Source: CAZJUP01 sp964549275
GTDB taxonomy: Bacteria > Fidelibacterota > Marinisomatia > Marinisomatales > TCS55
Direction of reading: 5' to 3'
NCBI GenBank assembly: GCA_964549275.1
Contig: CAZJUP010000002.1
Coordinates: 62,001-126,000, forward strand
DNA length: 64,000 nt
Under the pieces are notes generated by a model that was given only the letters and a program-made list of their open reading frames with translations, was not told the DNA's origin and searched no databases. Below, one piece after another: positions 53,614 to 63,975 of the stretch (positions are counted from its first letter, which is position 1; every line of letters begins with the position of its first letter). Made by a program: the position numbers and the translations under genes.

Positions 53614-56109
53614 GTGAGTATGAAAGAGAATTTTTCCAAACGCGTACAAAATATCATGAAATATGCCAAGGAGGAAGCCATTCGCCTTGGGCATTCTTAT
53701 GTGGGATCCGAACATTTACTCTTGGGTTTGCTAAGAGAAGAGTCCGGTCTATCCTCTAAAATATTTAATATCCACGATTGTGATGTTGAAGATATTCGAA
53801 CCATGGTCGAAGATATGATCAAATCTTCAGGTGGGACCATGACACTTGGGCATTTACCTTTAACCCGTAGAGCTGAACGGATACTCCGCAATGCGTTTAA
53901 TGAGGCCGCAGCAATGGGCGCTACAGTAGCAGATGATGAGCATTTGTTATTGGCCATACTAAAAGAAACAGAAGGCATTGCCTACGAAGTCCTTAATGCT
54001 CATAATCTTGATTATGATGGAATAATTGATTTAGTACAGGGAGATGTTGAAGAAGAATCTTCCCGTACTAAAAAATCGGAAAAACCTAAAAAATCAAAAA
54101 CTCCAGCTTTGGATCATTTTTCCCGGGATATTACACAATTGGCGAGACGGGGAGAATTGGATCCTGTAATCGGGCGAAAAGATGAGATCGAACGGGTAGC
54201 TCAAATATTATCCAGAAGGAAAAAGAATAATCCTGTGCTTATTGGTGAACCTGGTGTAGGTAAGACTGCCATTATAGAAGGATTGGCCCAGCGTATTGTA
54301 AAAAGAGAAGTCCCACGGCTTTTACATCATAAACGAATTCTTTCATTGGATTTAGCAGGCCTTGTTGCCGGGACGAAATATCGAGGCCAATTTGAAGAAC
54401 GGATGAAAACAATTATGGTGGAATTAGAGAATTCAAAAAACCTGATATTGTTTATTGATGAACTTCATACCCTTGTAGGTGCCGGCGGTGCATCTGGATC
54501 GCTGGATGCGTCAAATATGTTTAAACCTGCTCTTGCCAGGGGAGATATTCACTGTATTGGAGCTACTACGCTGGACGAATATAGAAAATATGTTGAAAAA
54601 GATGGTGCATTGGAACGCAGGTTTCAAAAGGTAACCGTTAATCCACCTTCTGCAGAAGAATCGATAAAAATTCTTTACGGCCTAAAATCGAATTATGAAG
54701 AACATCATAAAGTCATCTATGATAAAGAAGCAATAGAAGCCTGTGTCCACTTATCACATCGGTATATTTCAGATAAATACCTCCCGGATAAAGCAATAGA
54801 TATTATGGATGAGGCTGGGTCTCGTGCCCATATGTTGAATGTGAAGGTTCCTCAAGAAGTCATAGATTTGGAATTAGACATAGAATCTATACGTTCAGAA
54901 AAAGAATCCGTCGTTGCTCAACAACGATTTGAAGATGCTGCAAATCTGAGGGATACAGAACAAAAGTTGGTGCGAAAATTAGCGAAGCTTCAAAAAAAAT
55001 GGCATGGAGATGAAAAATTAAACCCTGTTCGGGTCACTGAAAATAATATCGCTGATGTGGTTTCCATGGTAACAGGAATTCCCGTTACAAAAGTCGCTCA
55101 ATCTGAAAGTCAAAAATTGTTAAAAATGGGTGACCAGCTTCATGAATATATTGTTGGGCAACACCAAGCTATAGAATCCCTTTCAAAATCAATTCAACGG
55201 GCAAGAGCAGGGTTGAAAAATCCTGATCGTCCCATTGGTGTATTTCTGTTTTTAGGTCCAACTGGAGTTGGAAAAACTGAACTGGCTAAAGTCTTGGCCA
55301 ATTATCTATTCAGCCATTCTGATGCCTTAGTTAAAATAGATATGTCCGAATATGGCGAAAGGTTTTCAGTGTCAAGACTCATCGGGGCACCACCGGGGTA
55401 TGTGGGATATGACGAAGGGGGAGAATTGACAGAGCGAGTGAGAAGGAATCCTTATTCTGTTGTCTTATTTGATGAAATTGAGAAAGCACATCCTGATGTA
55501 TTCAATGTTCTTTTGCAGTTGTTTGATGAAGGGGTGTTAACAGATGGACTTGGAAGGAAAGTTGATTTTAAAAATACAATTATTATTTTAACCTCTAACT
55601 TGGGAACAAAAGAAATTCAAGGTGGAGGTGCATTTGGTTTTGGAGAAGATTCTGATGATTCAACTTATGAAGCGATGAAACAAAAAATTCTTGATAAAGT
55701 GAAAGGAACTTTTAATCCCGAATTTCTTAATCGCCTGGATGACACGATCGTATTTCATCCATTAAAACCAGAAGATGTTCTTAAAATTATCGACCTTCAA
55801 TTAGCAGATTTAAAGGAAAACCTTAAGAATATGGGGATGTCCTTTACTATAAGTAAACGTGCAAAAACTGCCTTAGTGAAAAAAGGCTTTAATGCAGAAT
55901 ATGGTGTGCGGTTTTTAAGACGTGAAATTCAAAATTCTTTAGAAGATCCCTTATCAGAATTACTGCTAAACGATTATTTTTCCGGTAAACAGGGCATAAA
56001 GATTGATTATAAAAAAGGAGAAATTGTTTTTTCCGGAATTATAAAAGAAAAAAGAAAACTCAATAAAAAATCTTCTTCAACCTCGTCAGAGGAACTAAAG
56101 ACTCCTTAA
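53614..56109 (+). CDS. clpC: ATP-dependent Clp protease ATPase subunit ClpC
   Basis: Unfoldase that feeds damaged proteins to ClpP. 831 residues: N-domain repeats (about 1-145), AAA1 with Walker A GEPGVGKT (211-218), a UVR-like linker RFEDAANLRDTEQK (438-451), AAA2 with Walker A GPTGVGKT (548-555) and ILTSNLGTKEI. The short middle linker and the UVR element favour ClpC over ClpB or ClpA. The start may be GTG 53614 or ATG 53620, two residues apart. No CIRCE operator is present upstream. It lies 94 bases after lolD. Confidence 0.93.
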   Translation: MSMKENFSKRVQNIMKYAKEEAIRLGHSYVGSEHLLLGLLREESGLSSKIFNIHDCDVEDIRTMVEDMIKSSGGTMTLGHLPLTRRAERILRNAFNEAAAMGATVADDEHLLLAILKETEGIAYEVLNAHNLDYDGIIDLVQGDVEEESSRTKKSEKPKKSKTPALDHFSRDITQLARRGELDPVIGRKDEIERVAQILSRRKKNNPVLIGEPGVGKTAIIEGLAQRIVKREVPRLLHHKRILSLDLAGLVAGTKYRGQFEERMKTIMVELENSKNLILFIDELHTLVGAGGASGSLDASNMFKPALARGDIHCIGATTLDEYRKYVEKDGALERRFQKVTVNPPSAEESIKILYGLKSNYEEHHKVIYDKEAIEACVHLSHRYISDKYLPDKAIDIMDEAGSRAHMLNVKVPQEVIDLELDIESIRSEKESVVAQQRFEDAANLRDTEQKLVRKLAKLQKKWHGDEKLNPVRVTENNIADVVSMVTGIPVTKVAQSESQKLLKMGDQLHEYIVGQHQAIESLSKSIQRARAGLKNPDRPIGVFLFLGPTGVGKTELAKVLANYLFSHSDALVKIDMSEYGERFSVSRLIGAPPGYVGYDEGGELTERVRRNPYSVVLFDEIEKAHPDVFNVLLQLFDEGVLTDGLGRKVDFKNTIIILTSNLGTKEIQGGGAFGFGEDSDDSTYEAMKQKILDKVKGTFNPEFLNRLDDTIVFHPLKPEDVLKIIDLQLADLKENLKNMGMSFTISKRAKTALVKKGFNAEYGVRFLRREIQNSLEDPLSELLLNDYFSGKQGIKIDYKKGEIVFSGIIKEKRKLNKKSSSTSSEELKTP

Positions 56110-56238
56110 TTAACTTATCTGCCATATTTAATATATTTTCTCCATATCTCTGTCATATAGGATTACATTGATTTATGGCACGGGATTTGTGTTTATCTTG
56201 ACAGAATTTTTATAAACTTATCCAACAGGAGAAATCTA

Positions 56239-58134
56239 ATGGGAAAAATAATTGGTATCGACTTAGGTACAACAAATTCATGTGTCGCAGTTATGGAAGG
56301 TGGTGAGCCAACTGTCATTAATAGTCCGGAAGGTGGGCGAACGACCCCATCTGTGGTAGCCTTCACAAAAGATGGTGAACGACTTGTTGGGCAACCGGCA
56401 AAACGTCAGGCTGTTACAAATCCCAAGAACACCGTATTCTCTATCAAACGGTTTATGGGACGCATGTTTGACGAAGTCGGAACTGAAATGAAGGAAGTCC
56501 CTTATCAAGTAGATAAAAGTGGCTCTGGAGCAGTTGTTGTAAAGGCTGGAGACAAAGATTATACTCCACCGGAAATTGGGGCTATGGTTCTTCAAAAACT
56601 CAAACAAACAGCTGAAGAACATTTAGGTGGTACGGTTACGGATGCTGTGATTACTGTTCCCGCGTATTTTAATGACTCACAACGCCAGGCAACAAAAGAT
56701 GCAGGTAAAATTGCCGGACTGAATGTAAGAAGAATTATCAATGAACCCACTGCTGCTTCTCTAGCCTATGGTTTAGATAAGAAAAAGGATGAAGTAATAG
56801 CTGTATTTGACTTAGGCGGAGGGACATTCGACATTTCTGTCCTTGAACTTGGCGATGGTGTATTTGAAGTAAAATCTACAAATGGAGATACACATCTTGG
56901 TGGAGATGATTTCGATCAAAAAGTTATAGATTGGATTGCTAAGGAATTTAAAAATAGTGATGGGATTGATCTCAAGAAAGATCCAATGGCTCTCCAAAGA
57001 TTGAAAGAAGCGGCCGAAGCAGCAAAGAAGGAATTATCCAGTTCAAAGCAAACAGAAATTAATTTACCGTTTATTACGGCAGATTCCTCCGGACCAAAAC
57101 ACTTAAATCTGACACTAACAAGAGCCAAGTTTGAGGAATTAGTGTCTGATTTGGTTGAAAGAACAATTTCTCCCTGCAAAAAAGCCATAAAGGATGCCGG
57201 TTTAAAAGCCGAGGATATTGATGAAATCATCCTCGTGGGTGGGTCAACTCGAATCCCTATTATTCAGGAAAAAGTAAAAGAAATTTTTGGAAAAGAACCA
57301 AATAAAAGTGTAAATCCTGATGAAGTTGTAGCTGTAGGTGCCGCAATACAAGGTGGTGTACTTGCCGGTGATGTGGATGATATTCTACTTTTAGATGTTA
57401 CTCCCCTTTCTTTGGGAATAGAAACCTTAGGATCTGTCTCTACGAAATTGATCGAAAGAAATACAACCATTCCCACGAAAAAATCGCAAGTATTCAGTAC
57501 GGCAGCAGATAATCAAACAACGGTTGAAATTCATGTCCTGCAAGGGGAACGGGAGATGGCAGTAGATAATAAGACAATTGGTCGATTTCATTTGGATGGC
57601 ATTCCACCTGCACCTCGTGGGGTTCCGCAGATAGAAGTTTCATTTGACCTAGATGCCAACGGAATTCTTAATGTTCAGGCCAAAGACAAAGCCACTGGGA
57701 AAGAACAGAGTATAAGGATTGAAGCCTCAAGCGGGATTTCTGATGCTGAAATAGATAAAATGGTTAATGATGCTAAAAAATATGAGTCCGAAGATAAAGA
57801 GAAAAGGGAATCGATTGATCTTAAGAACCAAGCAGAGCAACTTGTTTACCAGACGGAAAAGAATATCAAAGAGCAGGAAGACAAAATCAGCGATGAGGAT
57901 AAGAAAAGCCTCACAGATGCCGTCGAGAAAGTGAAAAAGGCGAACGAAGCCGGAAATGCTGATGATCTTAAATCTTCAATGGATGAATTAAATCAAGCAT
58001 GGAATACAGCAGCAACAAAAATGTATGAATCTGCAAAAACAGAAGAACAGCCGGCGGAAAATGAAACGGAAAAGAAAAAATCGAAAAAAGGTGAAGGGGA
58101 AATTGAAGATGCGGATTTTGAGGTTGTAGATTAA
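56239..58134 (+). CDS. dnaK: molecular chaperone DnaK (Hsp70)
   Basis: Main Hsp70 chaperone. 631 residues. Seen: GIDLGTTNSCVAVMEGG at the N-terminus, FDLGGGTFDIS, ILVGGSTRIP, the linker DVTPLSLGIET, the substrate domain, and the acidic C-terminal tail ending EIEDADFEVVD. AGGAGA at 56227-56232 is a good ribosome site for ATG 56239. The upstream 129 bp hold no CIRCE repeat; a TTGACA at 56198-56203 is present but without a clear partner box. grpE and dnaJ are not adjacent. A strong terminator follows. Confidence 0.97.
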   Translation: MGKIIGIDLGTTNSCVAVMEGGEPTVINSPEGGRTTPSVVAFTKDGERLVGQPAKRQAVTNPKNTVFSIKRFMGRMFDEVGTEMKEVPYQVDKSGSGAVVVKAGDKDYTPPEIGAMVLQKLKQTAEEHLGGTVTDAVITVPAYFNDSQRQATKDAGKIAGLNVRRIINEPTAASLAYGLDKKKDEVIAVFDLGGGTFDISVLELGDGVFEVKSTNGDTHLGGDDFDQKVIDWIAKEFKNSDGIDLKKDPMALQRLKEAAEAAKKELSSSKQTEINLPFITADSSGPKHLNLTLTRAKFEELVSDLVERTISPCKKAIKDAGLKAEDIDEIILVGGSTRIPIIQEKVKEIFGKEPNKSVNPDEVVAVGAAIQGGVLAGDVDDILLLDVTPLSLGIETLGSVSTKLIERNTTIPTKKSQVFSTAADNQTTVEIHVLQGEREMAVDNKTIGRFHLDGIPPAPRGVPQIEVSFDLDANGILNVQAKDKATGKEQSIRIEASSGISDAEIDKMVNDAKKYESEDKEKRESIDLKNQAEQLVYQTEKNIKEQEDKISDEDKKSLTDAVEKVKKANEAGNADDLKSSMDELNQAWNTAATKMYESAKTEEQPAENETEKKKSKKGEGEIEDADFEVVD

Positions 58135-58154
58135 AGAAATCTAAATGCTGAAAT

Positions 58155-58188
58155 AAAAAGCGTCCTGCTTAGGTAGGACGCTTTTTTT
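58155..58188 (+). terminator. Rho-independent terminator after dnaK
   Basis: AGCGTCCT (58159-58166), eight-base loop, AGGACGCT (58175-58182), flanked by A residues before and seven T residues in a row (58182-58188). Perfect eight-pair stem extendable by the A/T flanks. The best terminator in the window; it separates dnaK from tamB. Confidence 0.92.
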
Positions 58189-58243
58189 GTATTTGGAACT
58201 GGAGACGTGTAATTTCGTTTATGAGCCAGACAATTTATTGACC

Positions 58244-61200
58244 ATGAAGCACTTGGATAAACTAATATTCAGCATCATTCTATTCGTTATGATAGGAACA
58301 TTGGTCATATTTTCCCCGGGCCTGTGGAAGGGAAGAATTGAATCAATTTTAAATGAAAAAGTACTTACTGAAAAGGGCTGGCACGTTCAAATCGGCAGGC
58401 TTTCAGGAAATATTCTAAAAACTGTTTATGGAAATGATATATTACTTTTTCATGATAACGGAATGCAATTGTCTGTTGGAAAAATTGAATCCGAAATTAA
58501 TCTTTCAGCATTATTAACACGACGGTTTGAATTCCCAAAGCTTTTTCTTAACCAACTGACTGTTCTTCCCGGAATTGAACTAGAGGATAGGAAAAAATCG
58601 ATAGAACAGGCAATTGGTAAAATTTCTGTATTACCGCTTCAAGTGGACCATTTCCTCATTGACGGTCAGTATTTTATTACTTTTGCGGATACCTTGCAGA
58701 GTATCCCTTTTAAGTCTGAAGGGTCGATCCTGCGTCAATCCAGTGGCATTTTCCTAAATATAGATCAATTGGAAATAAGTTTGCCTTCTCAAGAAATCAA
58801 AATGTCAATTAATGAAATGAAGGGAGATTTCGATCAGGAAAGTGTTTCGTTTTCTATGGGTTCAGCTGTGGTGAATGGAATCCCCTTAACAGGAAATGTT
58901 GAATATATGTTTAAAGAGCAAAATCTAATAGATGCAGAAATTCGCATAATAAAATATGATATACCGACGGAATTGTTTTCTCAACTGCCTTTAAAATCAG
59001 AGCTATCGAGCCTTTCGGCTATTTTTCAATTCGAATCTGATTTTGAACGATATAGTGGAACATTGAGTTTGTCTAATGAATTAGGGCTTGAAATGTCTGG
59101 GGAATTTATAGGCAATAAATATCCGGAATATTTTAAACTGGATACATTAGCTTTAACAGGAAATGATGCGGCATTAAATCTCGTTGGTATCTGGGAAAAA
59201 AACGGACGTTTTAATGGTCAAGTAAAATTAAACAAGTTTGACTTCAGTCGATGGATTATTTCCGATCGTTCTACAGATCTCTCCGGTTATCTTCTATTGG
59301 AAGGGTTTATTGCTGAAAACCAAGTTCAGTTTATTGAAATATCTGCTGAAGTTGATGAAGGGGATCTCTATAACGAGGATAATATATCTTTATCGGGAAC
59401 CGTATCTTACAATGAAAATATTTTATCCACATCAACTCCCGTAGTTTTCAGCATCGGACCGAGTAGAGTAGAAGTAAAGGGGTACAGTGATTTTAGTTTA
59501 AAGGAATTAAACTTAGCACTTGATCTAACAGATGCAGGACCCTTTTTAGTTAATAACTTCTGGTCGGATTCTCTCCTAAGTGGAGAGGCTACTGGTTCTT
59601 TCCAGATTAGCGGACCGTTTAATCAATTAAATGCAAGGGCCAACCTTGAAATCAAAGACTTTGAATACGGTAAAGTCAGGCTGGGTTTATTTATATTAAA
59701 TGGTTCAATTTTAAATGTTAATAAATTTTCAAATGGAAGCATGAAATTAAAATTTCGTAACGGATATTGGAATGAATACGGTTTTGAAAATGGCTCCGGT
59801 GAGATTGTTTTAAGAGAGGATGAAATTGAAATTACTGGATTTGAAGTGAATAATGGGGATGATTTCCTGCAAATATCCGGAGTGTCGTCTTTAGATACTT
59901 TGTCACTAAATCGACTGCAGATGGCTTATCAGGGCCATTATCTCGTAAATCCAAAACCTGTTCTACTGATTCTATCAGATTCAGGGTGGGTTATTCCGAC
60001 CTTTGAAATGCATGTTGACGATGGTATTATTGAAGGATTTATCCAAACCCGGGGTCATCTCCAGGGAAGGGTTAAAATGTCAAATGTACCTGCAGATTTG
60101 GTCCATTTAATTAATTTTAAAATTGGATATGAATTAACAGGCCTGGTTTTTGGAGAATTTGCAATAGAAAAGAAAAATAACTTTCTTGATATCAATACTG
60201 AATTAAATCTTAAAAATGGAGAAATAGCTAACCAACCCTTTAATGATTTGCAGATATCAGCATTTTATCGCGATGGAATACTTCATTTGGATGAATTGAC
60301 ACTTACTCATGGAGATAAAACAGGTCTGCAGATTACCGGAATTTTACCTCTGGAAAAATCCAGCGAAAGAAACCAAAATGTAGATTTAAGTGCTAATTTT
60401 AAAAATTTAGATTTAACAGTATTGATGCAATTTGTTCAAGATAGATTTTTTATCGATGGTAGAATTACGGGAGATTTCCATCTCGGAGGAACAACACAGG
60501 ATACCCGTTTTGAGTTCCAAAGTGTTCTTCAGGAAAGTGTATTTGATAAAATTCCTTTAGGGACATTTGAATGGAAAGGGCGATACGACGGACAAAATCT
60601 GACCATTTCGGAGATGATCTCAATTGATGGTTTCAATTATTTAAAGGGATTTGGAACCATACCGGTTGATTTAAATATTTCCTCAGAAAATTTTGGTAGA
60701 TATAACCAAAAGGGGGAATATGATATCAATGTCCAAGGAGATTTGGAAAATTTTATTTATCTTAGCACGTATTTGACTGAAGTGGATTCAATCTCAGGAG
60801 AAATTGATATAGAATTAGGTATTCATGGCCCACCATCAAAATTGATGAGACAAGGGAAAATTTCCATGAACAATACCAGAATTTATACAATTTTAATGGA
60901 TGAACCCGTAAGGGATATCTCTGCAAAAGGGCAGATAGTAAATAATATCCTTACCTTGGAAGTTTTTGAAGGTAAACTATATGATTCTCAAGCTAAAAAA
61001 CCAAAATCTCCGAATTTTAAATTGGACGGAACATTAGATTTTACCAGATTTTTTCAACCCGCTTACAATCTTGATGTGAGCGGTGAAAATGTATTTTACC
61101 GTTCCTTATCCAAAGATTTAGAAGGTCTGGCAGATGTTTCAATTCATATTTCAGGTAAAGATACCCTTGATATTTCCGGGGTAATTGAAACGATTGATGG

Positions 61201-62014
61201 GGCAATGTATACAGAATTTGGATCCCCGGATGGTTTCGTGTCTCCTGCGAATAAAAAACGAGTGATGACCAATTATGATATTCGTTTTCCCATTAAAGGG
61301 AAATTTGCAATCAGAAATTCTCAAATTGATGCTAAAATTGGGGGAGAATTAACTATGGCTCGAAAAGGAAATAACCCTTGGGATTATTCAGGAGAGATCC
61401 AATTTATTGAGGGCGAAATTTATTATTACATTACTGGTGATGTTTTTAAAAATTTATCAGGACTCATGTCATTTGATGGGAAGGGATTTAACCCATTTTT
61501 AGATTTAACCGCTCAAACTAAAATTGGAGATGCAGAGATTCGATTAGGAGTATTTGGTCCGTTAGATAATCCAAAATGGATGTTCGATTCTGATAAAGGA
61601 TTAAGCGAAGAAGATATACTACAACTCTTAACATTTCATACTCGAGTGAGTGAGGAGGGTATTTCTGTCGAAGGATTTGGAACTCAAGCTCAATCCATTC
61701 TTGGGGCATATTTGGAACGACAATTTGAAAAGAATTTCGTGCAAATGACTGGATTAAAATCCTTCGGTTTGGGTGAATTAAGTATTTCAGGGACAAACAG
61801 TCTAATTTCTGAATCAAAAGATGAAGACTTTGCGATTAGTGCACGGCTCAACGAAAAATTTTCATTTAACTACCGAAGATCATTTTCTCTAGAAAATCCT
61901 GTTCAAAATCGAGTGGGTGTAGAATATAAATTAAATCCGTATTTTTCCGTGGTTGGAAATGTGGATGAAAAAGGCGAAATGCATATGAAATTACGCCTGA
62001 GATACGCTTACTGA
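58244..62014 (+). CDS. tamB: TamB-like inner-membrane-anchored assembly protein
   Basis: Large periplasm-spanning protein of 1256 residues. An N-terminal helix (about 8-28, LIFSIILFVMIGTLVIFSPG) is followed by long beta-rich repeats and the conserved C-terminal TamB (DUF490) domain, ending in YRRSFSLENPVQNRVGVEYKL near residues 1215-1235. TamB links to an Omp85 protein and helps insert outer-membrane proteins or move phospholipids. ATG 58244 gives the usual short cytoplasmic start; upstream codons from 58187 fall in the dnaK terminator. An Omp85 gene follows 9 bases later. Confidence 0.88.
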   Translation: MKHLDKLIFSIILFVMIGTLVIFSPGLWKGRIESILNEKVLTEKGWHVQIGRLSGNILKTVYGNDILLFHDNGMQLSVGKIESEINLSALLTRRFEFPKLFLNQLTVLPGIELEDRKKSIEQAIGKISVLPLQVDHFLIDGQYFITFADTLQSIPFKSEGSILRQSSGIFLNIDQLEISLPSQEIKMSINEMKGDFDQESVSFSMGSAVVNGIPLTGNVEYMFKEQNLIDAEIRIIKYDIPTELFSQLPLKSELSSLSAIFQFESDFERYSGTLSLSNELGLEMSGEFIGNKYPEYFKLDTLALTGNDAALNLVGIWEKNGRFNGQVKLNKFDFSRWIISDRSTDLSGYLLLEGFIAENQVQFIEISAEVDEGDLYNEDNISLSGTVSYNENILSTSTPVVFSIGPSRVEVKGYSDFSLKELNLALDLTDAGPFLVNNFWSDSLLSGEATGSFQISGPFNQLNARANLEIKDFEYGKVRLGLFILNGSILNVNKFSNGSMKLKFRNGYWNEYGFENGSGEIVLREDEIEITGFEVNNGDDFLQISGVSSLDTLSLNRLQMAYQGHYLVNPKPVLLILSDSGWVIPTFEMHVDDGIIEGFIQTRGHLQGRVKMSNVPADLVHLINFKIGYELTGLVFGEFAIEKKNNFLDINTELNLKNGEIANQPFNDLQISAFYRDGILHLDELTLTHGDKTGLQITGILPLEKSSERNQNVDLSANFKNLDLTVLMQFVQDRFFIDGRITGDFHLGGTTQDTRFEFQSVLQESVFDKIPLGTFEWKGRYDGQNLTISEMISIDGFNYLKGFGTIPVDLNISSENFGRYNQKGEYDINVQGDLENFIYLSTYLTEVDSISGEIDIELGIHGPPSKLMRQGKISMNNTRIYTILMDEPVRDISAKGQIVNNILTLEVFEGKLYDSQAKKPKSPNFKLDGTLDFTRFFQPAYNLDVSGENVFYRSLSKDLEGLADVSIHISGKDTLDISGVIETIDGAMYTEFGSPDGFVSPANKKRVMTNYDIRFPIKGKFAIRNSQIDAKIGGELTMARKGNNPWDYSGEIQFIEGEIYYYITGDVFKNLSGLMSFDGKGFNPFLDLTAQTKIGDAEIRLGVFGPLDNPKWMFDSDKGLSEEDILQLLTFHTRVSEEGISVEGFGTQAQSILGAYLERQFEKNFVQMTGLKSFGLGELSISGTNSLISESKDEDFAISARLNEKFSFNYRRSFSLENPVQNRVGVEYKLNPYFSVVGNVDEKGEMHMKLRLRYAY

Positions 62015-62023
62015 TAAATCTTC

Positions 62024-63868
62024 ATGAAAAAAATCATTGTTTTAATAGCGGTGGGGTTAGCCGTTACCACCCTATATTCATCAGAAAATAATAGAAAAGA
62101 AATTTCTTCCGTATCTTTTTCCGGGAATGAGAACTATACTGTTCGTGTATTGAGAAAACAGCTTCAATTACGGGAACCCTTCCTTTTTAGAAGGACTACA
62201 TTTGACAGACGTCTACTAAAACTTGATGCAATCACTTTGAAAAATTTTTATATATCTAATGGATATTTGGAAGCAACAGTCAGTGATTCATTTTTTATTC
62301 AAGATGGAAAGGCTGATCTTTATTTTCGTATTTCCGAAGGTCCCAGATATTATTTAAAAGACGTTAAGGTCCAGGGGAATAGGACACTTTCAGAAAAAAA
62401 GATTAAACAAATTTTGGGCTTAAAAGTGAATAAACCGTATAATCCCATTGATGTCAATTCAAATTTACCTGCCCTGGATGGAGAATATCACCGATTTGGG
62501 AAATTATTTACTAGTATAAAGCTCACGAGTTCTATCAACGATTCAGTTGAAATTAATTTAGAATTGAAGGAAGGGCCTGATGTCTATATCAATACGTCAA
62601 GAATTCAAGGTGCAGATAAAGTGGACAGTTCCTATATCCGAAGAGAAATTCAATTTAATAATGGAGATTTATTTCAAAAGGAAAAATTGGATCGAACCCA
62701 AAAAATTCTGTTAGAAACAGGGTTCTTTTCATCCATAAATATAGTACCAGATATAATAAATAATTCTGATTCAACTGTAAATGTTCTCCTCAAAGTAAAA
62801 GAATTTGAAAAAAGAGGAGAGGTAACACTGGAGCCGGGATATTTCCCCGTAGAGTGGAGTGAAGGAATAAATGAACTGGTTGGGTTAGGCGGCTATGTTG
62901 AATGGCTAGATCGGATGGTATTGGGGAGCAAGACGCGGTTTACAAGTAGAGCGGCAGCCGTTCTGCCAACGGAAGAAGGTTATCGATTCCCTCGACTATC
63001 TTTAGAAATGACCCTTTTTAATACTCGTCCGTTTCCTGAATGGGTAATTCCCTTTAGAATTCCAACTGAGTTGAATATTTTTTATCAACAATTTAAAAAC
63101 TACGGAAACGAAGATGGCCCATATATCAGGAGATTTGGATTGGAGCTAAAAAATAATTTTCAAATTATAAATCGTTCATTTGTTGAATTTGGCCTTCAGT
63201 GGCAGAGATTTAACGATGTGGATATTTTCTCAGATACGACACTTTCTAAATCAGAAAATATTGAACAGCGAAAAATGACTCTTGATGTTCATTTTGATAA
63301 TAGAGACAACCCATTTTACCCCCGATCAGGAAACTTTTTTATCCTGAATATAGAATCTTCCGGTGGAATTCTGGGTGGGACCAGGTCTTTTACTAAGATT
63401 GAAGCAGATTATAGACAGTATGGGTCAATCTTGAATTTGATCACTATTGCGTGGAGAATCAATTTGGGGCAAATTGACGGTTGGGATGATTCTTACGAGA
63501 CTGTGGAAACGGTATTGTTTGAAAAATTTTATCTAGGTGGAAGTAATACTCTTCGAGCGTGGAAGCCTCTTCGGTTTTACCAAAAATTTATTAACGGACT
63601 TCCTTCGCCAATAGGAAAAACAAACAAAATTCTTACCAATTGGGAATTAAGATTTCCCCTTTTCTGGAGAATAGGAGGTACCCTATTTATGGATGGCGGC
63701 CTCATTGCAGATTCTTATAGCCATTTTACTATGACAAACCTGCAATGGGATTTGGGTGCAGGTCTTTCAATTCATACTCCATTTGGTCCCATTCGAGTTG
63801 ACTATGCCCAAGCGACGGAGAATCCGGATATCTGGCAGGTTCATCTTGGTTTTCTGTATGCCTTTTAA
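62024..63868 (+). CDS. Omp85-family outer membrane protein (TamA/BamA-like)
   Basis: Outer-membrane assembly factor of 614 residues. Signal peptide of about 18 residues (KKIIVLIAVGLAVTTLYS), POTRA-like repeats from about 25 to 270 (ISSVSFSGNENYT, LKDVKVQGNRTLS and YINTSRIQGADKV mark their first strands), then a sixteen-strand-type barrel. GGSNTLRAWKP and GPIRVDYAQ are barrel hallmarks, and the chain ends in an aromatic residue (LGFLYAF) as expected. Its place after tamB suggests a TamA-like partner. BamA itself is usually longer, near 800 residues, so TamA-like is more likely. Confidence 0.9.
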   Translation: MKKIIVLIAVGLAVTTLYSSENNRKEISSVSFSGNENYTVRVLRKQLQLREPFLFRRTTFDRRLLKLDAITLKNFYISNGYLEATVSDSFFIQDGKADLYFRISEGPRYYLKDVKVQGNRTLSEKKIKQILGLKVNKPYNPIDVNSNLPALDGEYHRFGKLFTSIKLTSSINDSVEINLELKEGPDVYINTSRIQGADKVDSSYIRREIQFNNGDLFQKEKLDRTQKILLETGFFSSINIVPDIINNSDSTVNVLLKVKEFEKRGEVTLEPGYFPVEWSEGINELVGLGGYVEWLDRMVLGSKTRFTSRAAAVLPTEEGYRFPRLSLEMTLFNTRPFPEWVIPFRIPTELNIFYQQFKNYGNEDGPYIRRFGLELKNNFQIINRSFVEFGLQWQRFNDVDIFSDTTLSKSENIEQRKMTLDVHFDNRDNPFYPRSGNFFILNIESSGGILGGTRSFTKIEADYRQYGSILNLITIAWRINLGQIDGWDDSYETVETVLFEKFYLGGSNTLRAWKPLRFYQKFINGLPSPIGKTNKILTNWELRFPLFWRIGGTLFMDGGLIADSYSHFTMTNLQWDLGAGLSIHTPFGPIRVDYAQATENPDIWQVHLGFLYAF

Positions 63869-63975
63869 ATTGGAACAAAAAGTAAAAGCTTTCGTAATTA
63901 CAAAAATCCTATCAAAATCTTATCCTGTTTTGAAAGAGTCTTAATAAATTCTCGGCCAATAAAAAAGAAAATTTA

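Noticed and set aside
56110..56238. CIRCE or sigma-32-type promoter before dnaK
   Set aside because: No CIRCE arms; TTGACA at 56198 lacks a -10 or CCCCAT-type partner at suitable spacing.
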